Shown: positions 34,401 through 43,392, counted from the stretch's first letter. The stretch is DNA of 64,000 nt from an uncultured Bacteroidales bacterium (GCA_946406195.1 CAMJJT010000001.1:124001-188000); one strand, 5' to 3'. Program-made: numbers and translations. Notes: generated by a model not told the origin, from the letters alone.

Positions 34401-35523
34401 CTTTGAGTTCCATAACTATGGGGAAGACGGCATCAAGCATTACACTGCCGACACCGTGTATCATACCACCACGCTCCGTGAAGCTGTTCCGGGATTGTCA
34501 GCGAAGGACTACCAATGGTTCATTCGTACCGATGGCGCCATGATGGATAAGAGCGGTAACTTATGGGTACTCAATGCAACCACGGTAGGAAAACCATTGC
34601 ATGTCTTCACACCGAACAAACAATGGCACGCGCTGAACTTGCGAAGCGGAGGAACGAACCTGACGCTGACCACCCCGGCAGGTATCTGGGTGGACCGTCG
34701 CAACGAGAACCGCAAATGGCTATTTGACCAACGCTTCTCGCAAGGTGTCATCCTCTTAGACGATGGTGGTACGCCTACCCTCAACTCCGATGACCGCTGT
34801 ATCAAGCGTTCTTCCTTTACCGACCAAAATGGCAATGTGCTCACCCCTACACAATTCCGTTGCTGGGCGCAAGACAAACAAAACCGTATATGGATCGGTA
34901 CCGAAAAAGGTCTCTTCCTCATTCCTGAAAAAGTGGACTTCTTCCTCTCTGATGCTTGCCATCGTATCATTATCCCGCGTAACGACGGCACCGGATTAGG
35001 CGATTACCTCTTGGGTAACGAACAGATCAATTGTATGGCGATTGATGGGGGAAACCGTATGTGGATCGGTACCGCCAACTCCGGTCTGTACATCATCGAA
35101 GACGACACCATCACTGTGGCACAATTCACGGAGAACAACTCCCTGCTGCAATCCAATGCCATCCAGTCGATTGCTATCATGCCGAAGACGGGCGAAGTGT
35201 TCGTCGGGACGGATAAAGGAATCGCTTCTTTCCGTAGCGATGCCAGCGAACCACAGGAATCCATGGGCGGCGCATATGCTTTCCCGAACCCCGTACGACC
35301 GGACTATATAGGTTATATCACCATTACCGGTCTCACGGAAAACACAACGGTAAATATTATCGATGAAGGAGGCAACCTTGTTTGCAAGACCCGCAGTAAT
35401 GGAGGTACAGCCGTTTGGGACGGTAAGTTAGCCGACGGACGACGTGCTACCCCTGGCGTCTATACCGCCCTTTGCAATAGTACCGGCGGACACACGGCTG
35501 TCAAGATATTAGTGATTCACTAA
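31420..35523 (+). CDS. Double-length PorZ-like type IX secretion protein
   Basis: PorZ is a periplasmic/surface component of the type IX secretion attachment complex that brings A-LPS to the sortase PorU. A normal PorZ has about 700-800 residues: two beta-propellers and a C-terminal domain. This protein has 1367 residues. After a signal peptide (YKFIAGIVLCCLLVQVQA), a first PorZ body starts ASWTTHFAYNNVTRIAMTPDKVFALSDGNLFSVD. A second body starts at about residue 620: GQWKLHLSYTDPTEIAASSSRIYAQAQGAVFYLD. Both contain matching GLxxxxxxxIAYDExxxQLII, DNLPDY, LDDGG and IWIGT blocks. Only the second carries the C-terminal FlgD-like domain (YAFPNPVRPDYIGYITITG). No internal stop is present, so it is a true tandem fusion. 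Confidence 0.85.
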   Translation: MIRYKFIAGIVLCCLLVQVQAASWTTHFAYNNVTRIAMTPDKVFALSDGNLFSVDKQTEQIRIYNRQSGLHSTGISSIAYDETGKQLIIGYETGKIDILSSLGVHYIGELYDKDMTQRKTIYNITIKGRLAYLATHYGIQTMDLREHKLVDSYWLRPGGEETPVKDVLLANDSIYAFTDDSLFCAAMKDNLPDYHFWKRGARSGRISPDPEKGVHYQDESGHWYAGQAEGIVRFTPVERLTYKPQGPLVNEPNRISISHEKVWVTRGGRWTTQYQIAGAVMHYDGSRWTNIDRDAILAKGCKDVLDFMNIAADPNDPTHFYATSYGTGLYEFRDDTIRQFIADGTNPLSSAALTDPAHYTRLDYATFDTNGHLWFLNAGQSTEIAYPLICIDKNGEWHGLSVIEGTNAISLVTPTGLVIDAFNNQRKWFANGRYGPCLCLLDDGGTLWDPSDDRVKSRISWTDQLGNNFQPNNIFSMTQDAKGGIWIGTDLGVAYIEPETDYFQSEAIVRPYLLDEIGETPLTEQRIDALCITPEGEIWIGTQSKGIYVLDSEATRILQHYTIENTALPSNGILSLACSESGIVWIGTGDGLVAYDPNGTTEKLNRITDENGFEWEFGSTGQWKLHLSYTDPTEIAASSSRIYAQAQGAVFYLDRATDQLEYLSRATGLKGSSAAHIAYDEPTQQLIIAYEDGRIDLMDKDNNVRQMPDLPLKAGSISVAIHCITPGTNYAYLGTSFGIVTINLKKAEIADTYYIGHEAAAIEVQQIVELGDTLYAFSYDSLYKACLKDNLPDYTFWHTEKLPCVQVQQAVVWRDKMYILCDNRLYRRTAAGWQTVLQEKIRWIHANDGQLLLYTDAGLFRLTEDDQTQALSNRYSMNDAIYSKGEYWVAEYGFGLIKLGTEGDSYYHPQGPNSNYGYCMNTAHNQLYSAIGGRWASNWGRYGRINIYDGQKWRSMDPDYIGYRAGSWPMDISSIAVAPNDPGHFFAATYATGVFEFHNYGEDGIKHYTADTVYHTTTLREAVPGLSAKDYQWFIRTDGAMMDKSGNLWVLNATTVGKPLHVFTPNKQWHALNLRSGGTNLTLTTPAGIWVDRRNENRKWLFDQRFSQGVILLDDGGTPTLNSDDRCIKRSSFTDQNGNVLTPTQFRCWAQDKQNRIWIGTEKGLFLIPEKVDFFLSDACHRIIIPRNDGTGLGDYLLGNEQINCMAIDGGNRMWIGTANSGLYIIEDDTITVAQFTENNSLLQSNAIQSIAIMPKTGEVFVGTDKGIASFRSDASEPQESMGGAYAFPNPVRPDYIGYITITGLTENTTVNIIDEGGNLVCKTRSNGGTAVWDGKLADGRRATPGVYTALCNSTGGHTAVKILVIH

Positions 35524-35524
35524 G

Positions 35525-37222
35525 ATGTCAAACAAGGTCAAAACAGTATTTCGCAGCATAGTATTACTCACTATACTGCTTTTCCCGAATATCTTGGCTT
35601 GCTTTGTTGCCAGTGACCTGTCGTCCCCATTCAAAACCATCGCCTATCTGACGGTTGTATTTGCCGGTTTATGTGTACCGATGCTCGTTCTACGCAGGCG
35701 AACATATTTTGTTGTGATGGGTGCGCTTTGTCTTTTTTGCGCTCCGATAGAAATAGCGAGTCTGTACCTGAATCACAATCCCGCGACCGCTACCTTTGTA
35801 GGGCTATTCTATTCCACTAATTGGGAGGAGGTGGTCGGCGTGCTGAGTGCAATATGGCCTTTAGCAATCATGTTAGTGGCTATATGGGCGGGCTATTTTT
35901 TTCTGGCATGCCGCCAGCCGAACGAATGGATCATACCTCGCTGGATCGGAATATGGACAGCCGGTATCGGACTCCCCCTTCTCCTCATAGGCGCTCTTAT
36001 CTTCTTTTATCAGCACGCACGGAACATAAACAACATAACGGATAAAAAAGAAGCCATCACATTCGCCAAGGAGCTGATTGTGATGAAATTCAACAAGATA
36101 TTTCCCTATAATATCTACTTGAATACACAATCCGTCATAGCAGAGCAATACCATGCCAAACAGGCTCAAAAAGAACTGGACTCGTTCCTATTTGGAGTAG
36201 AAACTCCTAAGGATAGTTTGCCGGAACTATACATCCTTGTGATTGGTGAAGCAGCTAGAAGCGAAAACTTCGCGCTGAACGGATACGAACGGGAAACAAC
36301 ACCACGACTGCAGCGCCGTAAGAACATCATCAGCTATCCGAACATATATTCTCAAGCGGGCACTACCGAAGTGTCTGTACCACATATGATCAGCCGTATT
36401 GCTGCTACTGAAAAAGAGCGAATTAACACAGAAAAGACCCTTCCTGAAGCGTTTCATGAGGCAGGCTACCAGACTGCTTGGATTACCAATCAATCTCACA
36501 TTCTATGCACAGAACGCATTCTTGCTACGGTAGATAAACGCTTCGAGAGCGGAAAAGATATGAGTGTCACTAATAACTATGACGAGTATCTGCTAGCGCC
36601 ATTACAAAAAATACTGACCAACCGAAGTACCAAACAATTTATGATCGTACATACAATGGGTAGTCACTGGCGGTACGACACGCGTTATCCTTCTCAATTT
36701 GAACTATTTACACCCTCTTTGGGGGAAGATTTCCGATTATCCATGATTAAGCCGTCCAATCGTCAAAAGCTTGTCAACGCCTATGACAACACGATTCTCT
36801 ATACCGATTATTTCTTGGATTCACTCATCTCCGTGACGGAAAAGCAGCAGATACCGGCTGTCGTTCTTTATATATCTGATCATGGAGAGAACCTTTATGA
36901 TAATGAGCAAGAACTGATTTTGCATGGCAACTATAGTGCCAGCAAATGGCTGTATCATGTTCCGCTCATTGTTTGGTATAGCGATGCCTATGAAGCGCTA
37001 TATCCGGAGAAAGTAGCGGCGCTACATGCTCACGTCAACAGCCGTGACAACTCGTCCGTAGTATTCCACTCGATGATAGACGCAGCAGGTCTAAGATATA
37101 CAAACGATACTGCGGGCAACGCAACGATGCGCACCCGCAGTATATTCTCAAGCAGTTATTGCCCCTTAGACACGCTCTTTGCGCTCACGGCAGAAGGAGA
37201 ATGTATCGCTTTGGAGTATTAG
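35525..37222 (+). CDS. Phosphoethanolamine transferase (EptA-like, alkaline phosphatase superfamily)
   Basis: Inner membrane enzyme that moves phosphoethanolamine onto lipid A or core sugars. 565 residues with five membrane segments in the first 165 residues ([41 protein letters not shown]) and a periplasmic sulfatase-fold domain: [28 protein letters not shown] with the metal-binding Glu, then [11 protein letters not shown] with the nucleophile Thr, [26 protein letters not shown], and [18 protein letters not shown]. The usual Cys before the Thr is Ala here, so that disulfide is missing. Begins 1 nt after PorZ; its end overlaps folE (4 nt, convergent). Confidence 0.9.
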   Translation: MSNKVKTVFRSIVLLTILLFPNILACFVASDLSSPFKTIAYLTVVFAGLCVPMLVLRRRTYFVVMGALCLFCAPIEIASLYLNHNPATATFVGLFYSTNWEEVVGVLSAIWPLAIMLVAIWAGYFFLACRQPNEWIIPRWIGIWTAGIGLPLLLIGALIFFYQHARNINNITDKKEAITFAKELIVMKFNKIFPYNIYLNTQSVIAEQYHAKQAQKELDSFLFGVETPKDSLPELYILVIGEAARSENFALNGYERETTPRLQRRKNIISYPNIYSQAGTTEVSVPHMISRIAATEKERINTEKTLPEAFHEAGYQTAWITNQSHILCTERILATVDKRFESGKDMSVTNNYDEYLLAPLQKILTNRSTKQFMIVHTMGSHWRYDTRYPSQFELFTPSLGEDFRLSMIKPSNRQKLVNAYDNTILYTDYFLDSLISVTEKQQIPAVVLYISDHGENLYDNEQELILHGNYSASKWLYHVPLIVWYSDAYEALYPEKVAALHAHVNSRDNSSVVFHSMIDAAGLRYTNDTAGNATMRTRSIFSSSYCPLDTLFALTAEGECIALEY

Positions 37223-37803
37223 CCTTTAATCAGTTTCATGAACTCTTCGCGGGTCTTGGCTTGCTGGAAGACCCCGGTGAAATCGGAGGTCACGGTCATC
37301 GCGTGCTGTTTCTGCACGCCTCTCATCTGCATACAAAGATGCTCTGCCTCGATGACGACCATCACACCTAACGGATTGAGCGTGTTCTGAATACAATCCT
37401 TAATCTGGGTTGTGAGCCGTTCCTGCACTTGCAGCCGACGGGCGAAGACATCCACCACGCGGGCAATCTTACTGAGCCCTGTGATACGTCCGTTCGGGAT
37501 ATATGCCACATGTACTTTCCCGAAGAAAGGCAGCATATGATGCTCGCAAAGGGAGTAGAAATCAATATCTTTGACTACCACCATCTGACGGTAATCCTCC
37601 TCAAAAAGCGCGGAACGAAGAATAGCTTCGGGATCCTCTTTATAGCCTTTGGTCAAAAACTGAATAGCTTCTCCAACCCTATGAGGGGTCTTGAGCAGTC
37701 CTTCACGCTTCGGATCTTCACCTATCTGCTGCAAGGTGGACTCCACGGCTTTCTCGATAGCAGCCGTCACCTCGGGGTTACTATGAAACTCCTGTAGATT
37801 CAT
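37219..37803 (-). CDS. folE: GTP cyclohydrolase I
   Basis: First step of folate synthesis: GTP to 7,8-dihydroneopterin triphosphate. 194 residues. Seen: [72 protein letters not shown] with the zinc ligands in CEHH, and [22 protein letters not shown] with the third ligand. It overlaps the SPOR gene by 4 nt (same strand). Confidence 0.96.
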   Translation of the reverse strand: MNLQEFHSNPEVTAAIEKAVESTLQQIGEDPKREGLLKTPHRVGEAIQFLTKGYKEDPEAILRSALFEEDYRQMVVVKDIDFYSLCEHHMLPFFGKVHVAYIPNGRITGLSKIARVVDVFARRLQVQERLTTQIKDCIQNTLNPLGVMVVIEAEHLCMQMRGVQKQHAMTVTSDFTGVFQQAKTREEFMKLIKG

Positions 37804-38249
37804 TTCAACACTTTGATTTTATCCCGTACGATATAAGTATCTCCTAATAAATCCGGGAAAATTTGCACTACTTCTTTCTTATATTCCTTCGCTTCCTCAT
37901 ACTCGCGGAAATCTCCCAGACGCACTTTCCAGAACGGCGGAAGGTACTGCACATAAATGGTCTGGCTCACTTTCTCTTTCAGCCGGCTCTCCAGTTCTAG
38001 TGCCTCCGCTTTTGCGGTCTGCTGGCGGTTGGAGGAATAGACCTGCACACGATAACCATCTACCTCTATCCATTCTTCCTTACCACTCATAGCCGCCTCC
38101 ATGAGCGCATCCATCTGCGCATCTTGGATCACTTCCACACCGGGCATCGACTCCAACAGGTTAGGGCGCGGCGCCACTACCTCTATCGAATCATCCGCCC
38201 AAACACTCAGGGCTGCAAAAGCCATCAATATGACACTCCAAACTCTCAT
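37800..38249 (-). CDS. SPOR domain protein
   Basis: 149 residues with a signal peptide ([17 protein letters not shown]) and a C-terminal SPOR domain ([58 protein letters not shown]), which binds denuded peptidoglycan. Probably periplasmic. The track start is a TTG inside heptamer repeats; the ATG at 38249 is directly downstream of them and gives a good signal peptide, so I use it. Confidence 0.85.
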   Translation of the reverse strand: MRVWSVILMAFAALSVWADDSIEVVAPRPNLLESMPGVEVIQDAQMDALMEAAMSGKEEWIEVDGYRVQVYSSNRQQTAKAEALELESRLKEKVSQTIYVQYLPPFWKVRLGDFREYEEAKEYKKEVVQIFPDLLGDTYIVRDKIKVLK

Positions 38250-38284
38250 AATTCTCAATTGTCAATTATCAATTATCAATTCTC
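38250..38284. repeat. Five AATTNNN heptamers ahead of the SPOR gene
   Basis: AATTCTC, AATTGTC, AATTATC, AATTATC, AATTCTC in tandem fill nearly the whole space between the stop of the uridine kinase gene (38291) and the start of the SPOR gene (38249). They therefore occupy its ribosome-binding region. Confidence 0.85.
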
Positions 38285-38290
38285 GTGCCA

Positions 38291-39985
38291 TTAGTATCTG
38301 AACGACGAACCACCGACGAACTCGCGGAGGAAGGATGTTGGCGGAATCTCACGCTCTGGGATGGGCACGAAATACTGCAAGAACTTCAACAACCGGTGTG
38401 CTTCCGTATATTCCTGACAGAACTTAGGCACCTCCGACAGGATCGGTTCAGCATGGCGTTTGAGCACCGCAAACTCGAAGATCAGCGCCGAGTTAAACAT
38501 CACATCCGCTTCTTCTTGGAACGGATAGACCCATTTCTGCTCGCCTCGGATGACGGAGGGACAACGAGCAATCGTCTCTCGTGCCGAGAACCCGCGATAC
38601 TTATAATCGCGCACGATTCGGCGGAGCAGACGGATATCGGTCGTCGGGATCCAGTTATGGTTATCTATATTGATTGTCGTAAGGGTGGAGACATAGATCT
38701 TATAGGTCAGACTCTTATCCACATCCGGCAGGATGCAAGGGTTCAACGCATGCAACCCCTCAATAACGAGCACGCTGTCTTTCTGCAGTTTGAGTTTATT
38801 CCCCTTGAAGACACGCTCACCTTTGGTGAAGTCATAAGTCGGCAGATTGACCTCTTTCCCCTCCATCAGGTCTTTCATCTGCTCACGGAAGAAAGGCAGA
38901 TCCACCGCATTGACGTTCTCAAAATCATATTCGCCGTTTTCATCCCTCGGGGTATCTACACGATTCACAAAATAATCATCCATCGAGAGCACCTCGGGTT
39001 TGATACCATCTACCAACAGTTGTATCTGAAGACGTTTGGAGAACGTCGTCTTTCCCGACGATGACGCACCGGAGATAAAGACAATCTTCGGGCGTTTGGC
39101 AGCGATAGAATCCGCTATCTGAGCAATCTTTTTCTCGTGCAGCGCCTCAGCTAACTTGATCAACTCAAATGATTTATTGAGTTTGCAAGCCACATTAAAA
39201 TCGCTCACATTATTGATTCTCAGCAGTTTGTTCCATCGGTTATACTCTTGGAAGATAGAGAACATCTTGTCTTGCGACACCTCATCCTCGAGCACGGTAG
39301 GGTTCGAGCGGTTCGGGATCCGAAGCAATAAACCATCCTTGAAAGGAATCACGTCATAAACATTGATATAACCCGAACTGGGCAGAAGTACATTCGTATA
39401 ATAGTCCACGAAATCACCCATCCTAAAATAGCGGCAGTAAGGGTTTCCGAGTGCTTCGAAGATAGAGGACTCGTTATTATACCGCTCGGCGAACATCTTG
39501 ATCACCACCTTGGTCTGTTTTTCCTCCTCAATGATCGGTCTGTTTTCTGCAATGATGACCTCCATCCTCTCCTTGATAGCCTTCACCATCTCGGGTGTCA
39601 GTAGCGGCGGTTCTTTCTCCTCTCCGGGAGTGACCTCTTTGTTTAGATGCCATTGAAGAGTGCAGTAATAGCCTTTGCTGATGGGGTGCTCCACACGCAG
39701 GTCCATCTCCGGGTATAACTCATTCACCGCGCAAGCCAACACCATACCCAGTGTCCGCACATAAGCACGCATACCAGAGGGCGATGAGGCATCCAGAAAC
39801 TCTATATCTTTGGGTTTATAGAGCAGGAAATCGAGGTTCTCCACCTTGTAGTTCACATGCGCGGCGATGATCGGGTACTTCAACTGCAAGCCCAACAGGT
39901 CTTTGAGTTGAATTAGCGATATACCACGAGGGATCTCATGGTACGAACCGGTGTTCTTGCAAAAAATAGTGATCTTTTCTTCCAT
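38291..39985 (-). CDS. Uridine kinase-like nucleoside kinase with N-terminal TGS-type domain
   Basis: 564 residues. The N-terminal 200 residues resemble the TGS and editing-like region of threonyl-tRNA synthetase (ITIFCKNTGSYHEIPRGISLIQLKDLLG, then HPISKGYYCTLQ), and the C-terminal 280 residues are a phosphoribulokinase/uridine kinase domain: P-loop ISGASSSGKTTFSKRLQIQL, DDYFVNRVDTPRDENGEYDFENVNAVD, IEGLHALNP, RLLRRIVRDYKYRGFSA. This fused form is typical of Bacteroidota. The kinase presumably phosphorylates uridine/cytidine; the N-terminal domain's role is unknown. Confidence 0.9.
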   Translation of the reverse strand: MEEKITIFCKNTGSYHEIPRGISLIQLKDLLGLQLKYPIIAAHVNYKVENLDFLLYKPKDIEFLDASSPSGMRAYVRTLGMVLACAVNELYPEMDLRVEHPISKGYYCTLQWHLNKEVTPGEEKEPPLLTPEMVKAIKERMEVIIAENRPIIEEEKQTKVVIKMFAERYNNESSIFEALGNPYCRYFRMGDFVDYYTNVLLPSSGYINVYDVIPFKDGLLLRIPNRSNPTVLEDEVSQDKMFSIFQEYNRWNKLLRINNVSDFNVACKLNKSFELIKLAEALHEKKIAQIADSIAAKRPKIVFISGASSSGKTTFSKRLQIQLLVDGIKPEVLSMDDYFVNRVDTPRDENGEYDFENVNAVDLPFFREQMKDLMEGKEVNLPTYDFTKGERVFKGNKLKLQKDSVLVIEGLHALNPCILPDVDKSLTYKIYVSTLTTINIDNHNWIPTTDIRLLRRIVRDYKYRGFSARETIARCPSVIRGEQKWVYPFQEEADVMFNSALIFEFAVLKRHAEPILSEVPKFCQEYTEAHRLLKFLQYFVPIPEREIPPTSFLREFVGGSSFRY

Positions 39986-40002
39986 GTTGGTATATGGTTT
40001 TG

Positions 40003-40782
40003 CTATTTGACAAGTTCGTCTATCCTCAGCGCCTGTTCGAGCAATGCTCTCATCTGCGAGAGGGGTACTTGGTTAGCGGCGTCCGAGATAGCCTGTTCGG
40101 GATCGGGATGGGTCTCGATGAAAAGACCATCAATACCTACAGCCGTAGCGGCACGCATGAGGGCAGGCACCATCGCCCTGTTTCCTCCTGTTATTCCGGC
40201 TTGCGAAGAAGGTTGCTGCACCGAGTGGGTGGCATCAAAAACGACGGGACACCCGAAACGTTTCATCTCCACGAGGCTGGTCATATCGACAATCAGCCGT
40301 CCGTATCCGAAAGAAGAACCGCGTTCGGTCAGCCATATCCGACCGTCACGGGCAGCCATAGGAGCCTCTTGTTCAATCTTTTCGATCGCTCCTTTCATGT
40401 CCCAAGGCGCCATGAACTGACCTTTCTTCACGTTCACTATCCGTCCGGTCTTAGCCGCAGCTTGCAGCAGGTCGGTCTGGCGACTGAGAAAAGCAGGAAT
40501 CTGCAACACGTCCGCCACTTCAGCTACCGGTGCACACTGCCATGACTCATGCACGTCCGTCAGGATCGGCAGCGAATAAGCGGACTTCACCTCTTGCAGG
40601 ATCTTCAGCCCCTCGTCCATCCCGACGCCGCGCGCCGAGGCAGAGGTGCGGTTCGCCTTGTCAAAAGACGACTTGAAATAGAGCGTCACGCCTAACTCAT
40701 AGCAAAGACTGTTCAAGGTCTCTGCCGTCCTCAAGACGATTTCTCTATTTTCAATGGCACAAGGCCCTGCAATCAGAAACAT
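40003..40782 (-). CDS. kdsA: 3-deoxy-8-phosphooctulonate synthase
   Basis: Condenses PEP with arabinose-5-phosphate to make KDO-8-phosphate for lipopolysaccharide. 259 residues. Seen: FLIAGPCAIENREIV, YFKSSFDKANRTSASARGVGMDEGL, ILTDVHESWQ, IPAFLSRQTDLL, VNVKKGQFMAPWDM, LTERGSSFGY, VVFDATHSVQQP, and FIETHPDPEQAISDAANQVPL. The ATG is preceded by an ATTACGG/ATTACGA heptamer pair (40790-40803). Confidence 0.96.
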   Translation of the reverse strand: MFLIAGPCAIENREIVLRTAETLNSLCYELGVTLYFKSSFDKANRTSASARGVGMDEGLKILQEVKSAYSLPILTDVHESWQCAPVAEVADVLQIPAFLSRQTDLLQAAAKTGRIVNVKKGQFMAPWDMKGAIEKIEQEAPMAARDGRIWLTERGSSFGYGRLIVDMTSLVEMKRFGCPVVFDATHSVQQPSSQAGITGGNRAMVPALMRAATAVGIDGLFIETHPDPEQAISDAANQVPLSQMRALLEQALRIDELVK

Positions 40783-40804
40783 AGTTTAAATTACGGATTA
40801 CGAA

Positions 40805-42112
40805 TTAGTCCACTGCCCTATAGACGCGAGCCCACTGCACTTTCAGTTTTCCTTCGCCGCCTTTCTCTTTGCCCGGCAGGAACGATTGTGCCAAGAGGAA
40901 CATTGCCTCTTTGGGCAGACTGTTACGCAGACGAAGTATCTCTAAGTTATTGACGTACCAAACGATCTCGTTTTTGGTCCAACGGAACGTGTACACATGG
41001 TACATCGAGCGCAGCACACCGGTCAGGTCACCCATCCGGGTACGATCACCATCAATGAGCCCCATCTGGTGTACATCGCCGTTATAGTGATAGAGCGCTA
41101 CCATCGGCGCACCGGGTTTGCCGGTTGAGAGACCGAAGAAATGGTGACCCGAACCTTGCGAACGCACCTTCGCCATGAACATTCCTGCCTCCTGCGAGAA
41201 AGCCTCCTTGGTGTTCATCACATCGGAGGTATATTCGAACACATGCTCCGTGAAACCTTTCTTCTCATCCCAAGCCACTGCTTTCTTGCTCTCATGACGG
41301 GTCTCGATGTCCATACGTCCCTCCGCGAAGAACGTGTTCTTACCGTTGTTGTATGCCTGCTGCTCGTTGGTACGCGAATGACCATCTTTCATCGCCGGGT
41401 TCGCATAACCGTAACCCGCTTTCCAGTTCTTGTTGGAAATCATGTTGTCCTCAAAAGCCGGACGGAAGAGTTCAGCCCAGTCGATCTTCTCCTCGCGGGA
41501 CTCGAAATAGAACTTGATATCCTCCGACTTAGCCAACTCCAGATAGCGCTGCTCGATCTTATATTCCTCCGAGTGCTCCCAACGCTTACTGTCTGCCCAG
41601 AAGGCATTACGTTTCTGGAAATCCTCAGTCTGGATCTCTTTTTGCAACTCCGTCAGTTGTTGCAACTCAGGCGAATTGAGCACTTTCTGATAGTTCTTAT
41701 AGAACGCCGAGCGGAAGATCATGTTGTACATACGCCGCTCGGAAGCGGTGATCGAGTTATCCTCTTTGTTCTGGAACGCATCGCTGTCACGGTATTTCAG
41801 GAACGCTTGGAAAGTCTCACTCTCCAACGCGTACTGATAACCCTTCATGCGCAGCGAGGAGTTCAGTTTCTCGAAAGCACTCATTTTCTTGCCTTCGTCG
41901 GTATCTTTGTACTTACGGTTAGCCAGTTCGTTCTTGCGTTCTTGGAAGTCCGAACTTTCCACCTTCTTTTTCAGTTCCTGATACTCTGCCAGTTCAGGTG
42001 ATTTCTCAATTTCGCGCCATCTCTTGACACGTGCTTGCATGTCTTGGATAGCTTTCTCAAATGCTTCCGTAGAGAGCATTTTGCCGGTTAATCTGGCTGC
42101 AAATAGATTCAT
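40805..42112 (-). CDS. Repeat protein with a C-terminal GH16-like lectin fold
   Basis: 435 residues, no signal peptide. The N-terminal 220 residues are charged helical repeats with aromatic anchors (ELAEYQELKKKVESSDFQERKNE, KRWEHSEEYKIEQRYLELAKSEDIKFYFES). The C-terminal 215 residues look like a concanavalin A-type jelly roll of the GH16 kind: GRMDIETRHESKKAVAWDEKKGF, GMFMAKVRSQGSGHHFFGLSTGKPGAPMVALYHYNG, VYHVYTFRWTKNEIVWYVNNLEILRLRN. The GH16 catalytic E-x-D-x-E is not visible, so I infer a binding rather than a hydrolytic role. It pairs with the next gene, which carries the same repeats. Confidence 0.65.
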   Translation of the reverse strand: MNLFAARLTGKMLSTEAFEKAIQDMQARVKRWREIEKSPELAEYQELKKKVESSDFQERKNELANRKYKDTDEGKKMSAFEKLNSSLRMKGYQYALESETFQAFLKYRDSDAFQNKEDNSITASERRMYNMIFRSAFYKNYQKVLNSPELQQLTELQKEIQTEDFQKRNAFWADSKRWEHSEEYKIEQRYLELAKSEDIKFYFESREEKIDWAELFRPAFEDNMISNKNWKAGYGYANPAMKDGHSRTNEQQAYNNGKNTFFAEGRMDIETRHESKKAVAWDEKKGFTEHVFEYTSDVMNTKEAFSQEAGMFMAKVRSQGSGHHFFGLSTGKPGAPMVALYHYNGDVHQMGLIDGDRTRMGDLTGVLRSMYHVYTFRWTKNEIVWYVNNLEILRLRNSLPKEAMFLLAQSFLPGKEKGGEGKLKVQWARVYRAVD

Positions 42113-42138
42113 AAAATGCCTATTTATATTTTTATTGA

Positions 42139-42810
42139 TTACTTGTTTTTAGCATTCACTTTCTTCTCCAGAAGAGCTATCTCCGCCGGATCCTGCTTGA
42201 GGTAGAACTGGATATCCGCGCGTTTGGATAACTGTTTGTATCGCACTTCCTGCTGGTACTCATTCGTTGTTTTCCAACGGTTCGGGTTACTCCAGAAAGC
42301 ATAATCTTTCTTGAACTCAGGCGTAGCCATCTTAGCCATCAACGCCTTGAACTCCTCCGGAAGACCGCTGTTGACGAACAACTCATACAACTTATACTCA
42401 TCCGAGTGCTCGAAATTGTACATACGCTGTAACACCGCCGATTCGTCCACCGCCTTGCTGTCCTGCAATTTCGCATAATCAGGCGAGGCCTTGAAATTCA
42501 AGAACTCTTTCAAACGCTTACTACCCTCGATCTCCAAGAACGACTGCAAATCTCTGTTATTCAGCAATTCTTTGTAACGGGCTGCTGTCTCGTGAGTCGG
42601 GGTCATACGATAATCGGTGTTCATCCAGTTATATTTCTTCTGCACGAACTCCTCGCTCTCGACGATTCTGTCCAGCTCCAGATACTCTTTGAGCTCAGGA
42701 GAATTCTCTACTTCGCGATAACGTTCAACCAGTTCACTGTCCGCCATGTGACGAAGCTCTTTTTCTTTTTGGGGTTGGATTAGTCCAAACAGTTTTTTAA
42801 ACCAGTTCAT
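42139..42810 (-). CDS. Helical repeat protein, paralogue of the N-terminal half of its neighbour
   Basis: 223 residues, cytoplasmic by sequence (MNWFKKLFGLIQPQKEKELRHM, no cleavable signal). It consists of repeats of the same type as the neighbour: VENSPELKEYLELDRIVESEEFVQKK, LLNNRDLQSFLEIEGSKRLKEFLNFK, FWSNPNRWKTTNEYQQEVRYKQLSKRADIQFYLK. The last repeat matches the neighbour's FWADSKRWEHSEEYKIEQRYLELAKSEDIKFYF nearly residue for residue. The two genes are adjacent, 26 nt apart, in one direction. Function unknown; a shared assembly is likely. Confidence 0.65.
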   Translation of the reverse strand: MNWFKKLFGLIQPQKEKELRHMADSELVERYREVENSPELKEYLELDRIVESEEFVQKKYNWMNTDYRMTPTHETAARYKELLNNRDLQSFLEIEGSKRLKEFLNFKASPDYAKLQDSKAVDESAVLQRMYNFEHSDEYKLYELFVNSGLPEEFKALMAKMATPEFKKDYAFWSNPNRWKTTNEYQQEVRYKQLSKRADIQFYLKQDPAEIALLEKKVNAKNK

Positions 42811-42832
42811 AGGATATGTATTTTAAATATTT

Positions 42833-43366
42833 TCACTTTTCAATTTTCTCAAACAGTTCTTCGAGTGAATTGACGAAGACGGGCTTGTAGGCCTCTTGTT
42901 CGGGAATGAAATGAAGAGTCCGCATTAACTCTATCTGCTGTTTGAGGGGCTCGTAGAAACCTTTGTAGTTCAGCACATACGTCGGTTTATGGTGCTCGCC
43001 TACGATCGCAGATGAGGTAGCGTCCATCATTTCGTCCAGCGTGCCGTAACTGCCCGGCAGACAAACGATCACATCCGCTATGTCTCGCATCGCTTGTTTG
43101 CGTTCGGACATACAACGCACACGGTATAACTCATCGCAGTTGTCCGCTTTACGTCCGCAGGCTACGATCCGAGGAGGAATCACTCCTATCACGTATCCGC
43201 CTGCCGACTTAGCAGCGTCACTCACGCGGGACATCAATCCGCCTGTCGCTCCGCCATAGACCAACACATGCCCGTTCTCTCCGAGCCATGTACCCAATGC
43301 GTCTCCCAGAGCCAAATACTCCTCAGGAATAGCATCCTTCGCACTACAATATACTGCAATCTTCAT
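42833..43366 (-). CDS. LOG family protein (TIGR00730-like)
   Basis: 177 residues. In this family enzymes are cytokinin-type nucleoside 5'-monophosphate phosphoribohydrolases, and bacterial members probably act in nucleotide turnover. Seen: IAVYCSAKDAIPEEY, VYGGATGGLMSRVSDAAKSAGGYVIGVIP, and MSERKQAMRDIADVIVCLPGSYGTLDEMMDA. The usual PGGxGTxxE is PGSYGTLDE here: the second Gly is Ser, while Thr and Glu are kept. Start at 43366, directly after three ATTACGA heptamers. Confidence 0.88.
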   Translation of the reverse strand: MKIAVYCSAKDAIPEEYLALGDALGTWLGENGHVLVYGGATGGLMSRVSDAAKSAGGYVIGVIPPRIVACGRKADNCDELYRVRCMSERKQAMRDIADVIVCLPGSYGTLDEMMDATSSAIVGEHHKPTYVLNYKGFYEPLKQQIELMRTLHFIPEQEAYKPVFVNSLEELFEKIEK

Positions 43367-43368
43367 TA

Positions 43369-43392
43369 ATTACGAATTACGAATTACGAATT
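43369..43392. repeat. Three ATTACGA heptamers ahead of the LOG gene
   Basis: Perfect ATTACGA three times plus ATTA. They end 3 nt from the start codon of the LOG gene. Further upstream a 15-bp direct repeat CATTTCTCCGATTTT is found at 43406 and 43445. The rest of 43393-43560 shows no convincing gene. Confidence 0.8.

Noticed and set aside
38285-39064. Plus-strand ORF of 259 residues
   Set aside because: Antisense of the uridine kinase domain.
41141-42001. Plus-strand ORF of 286 residues
   Set aside because: Shadow of the repeat-lectin gene; Leu/Arg-rich translation typical of antisense frames.
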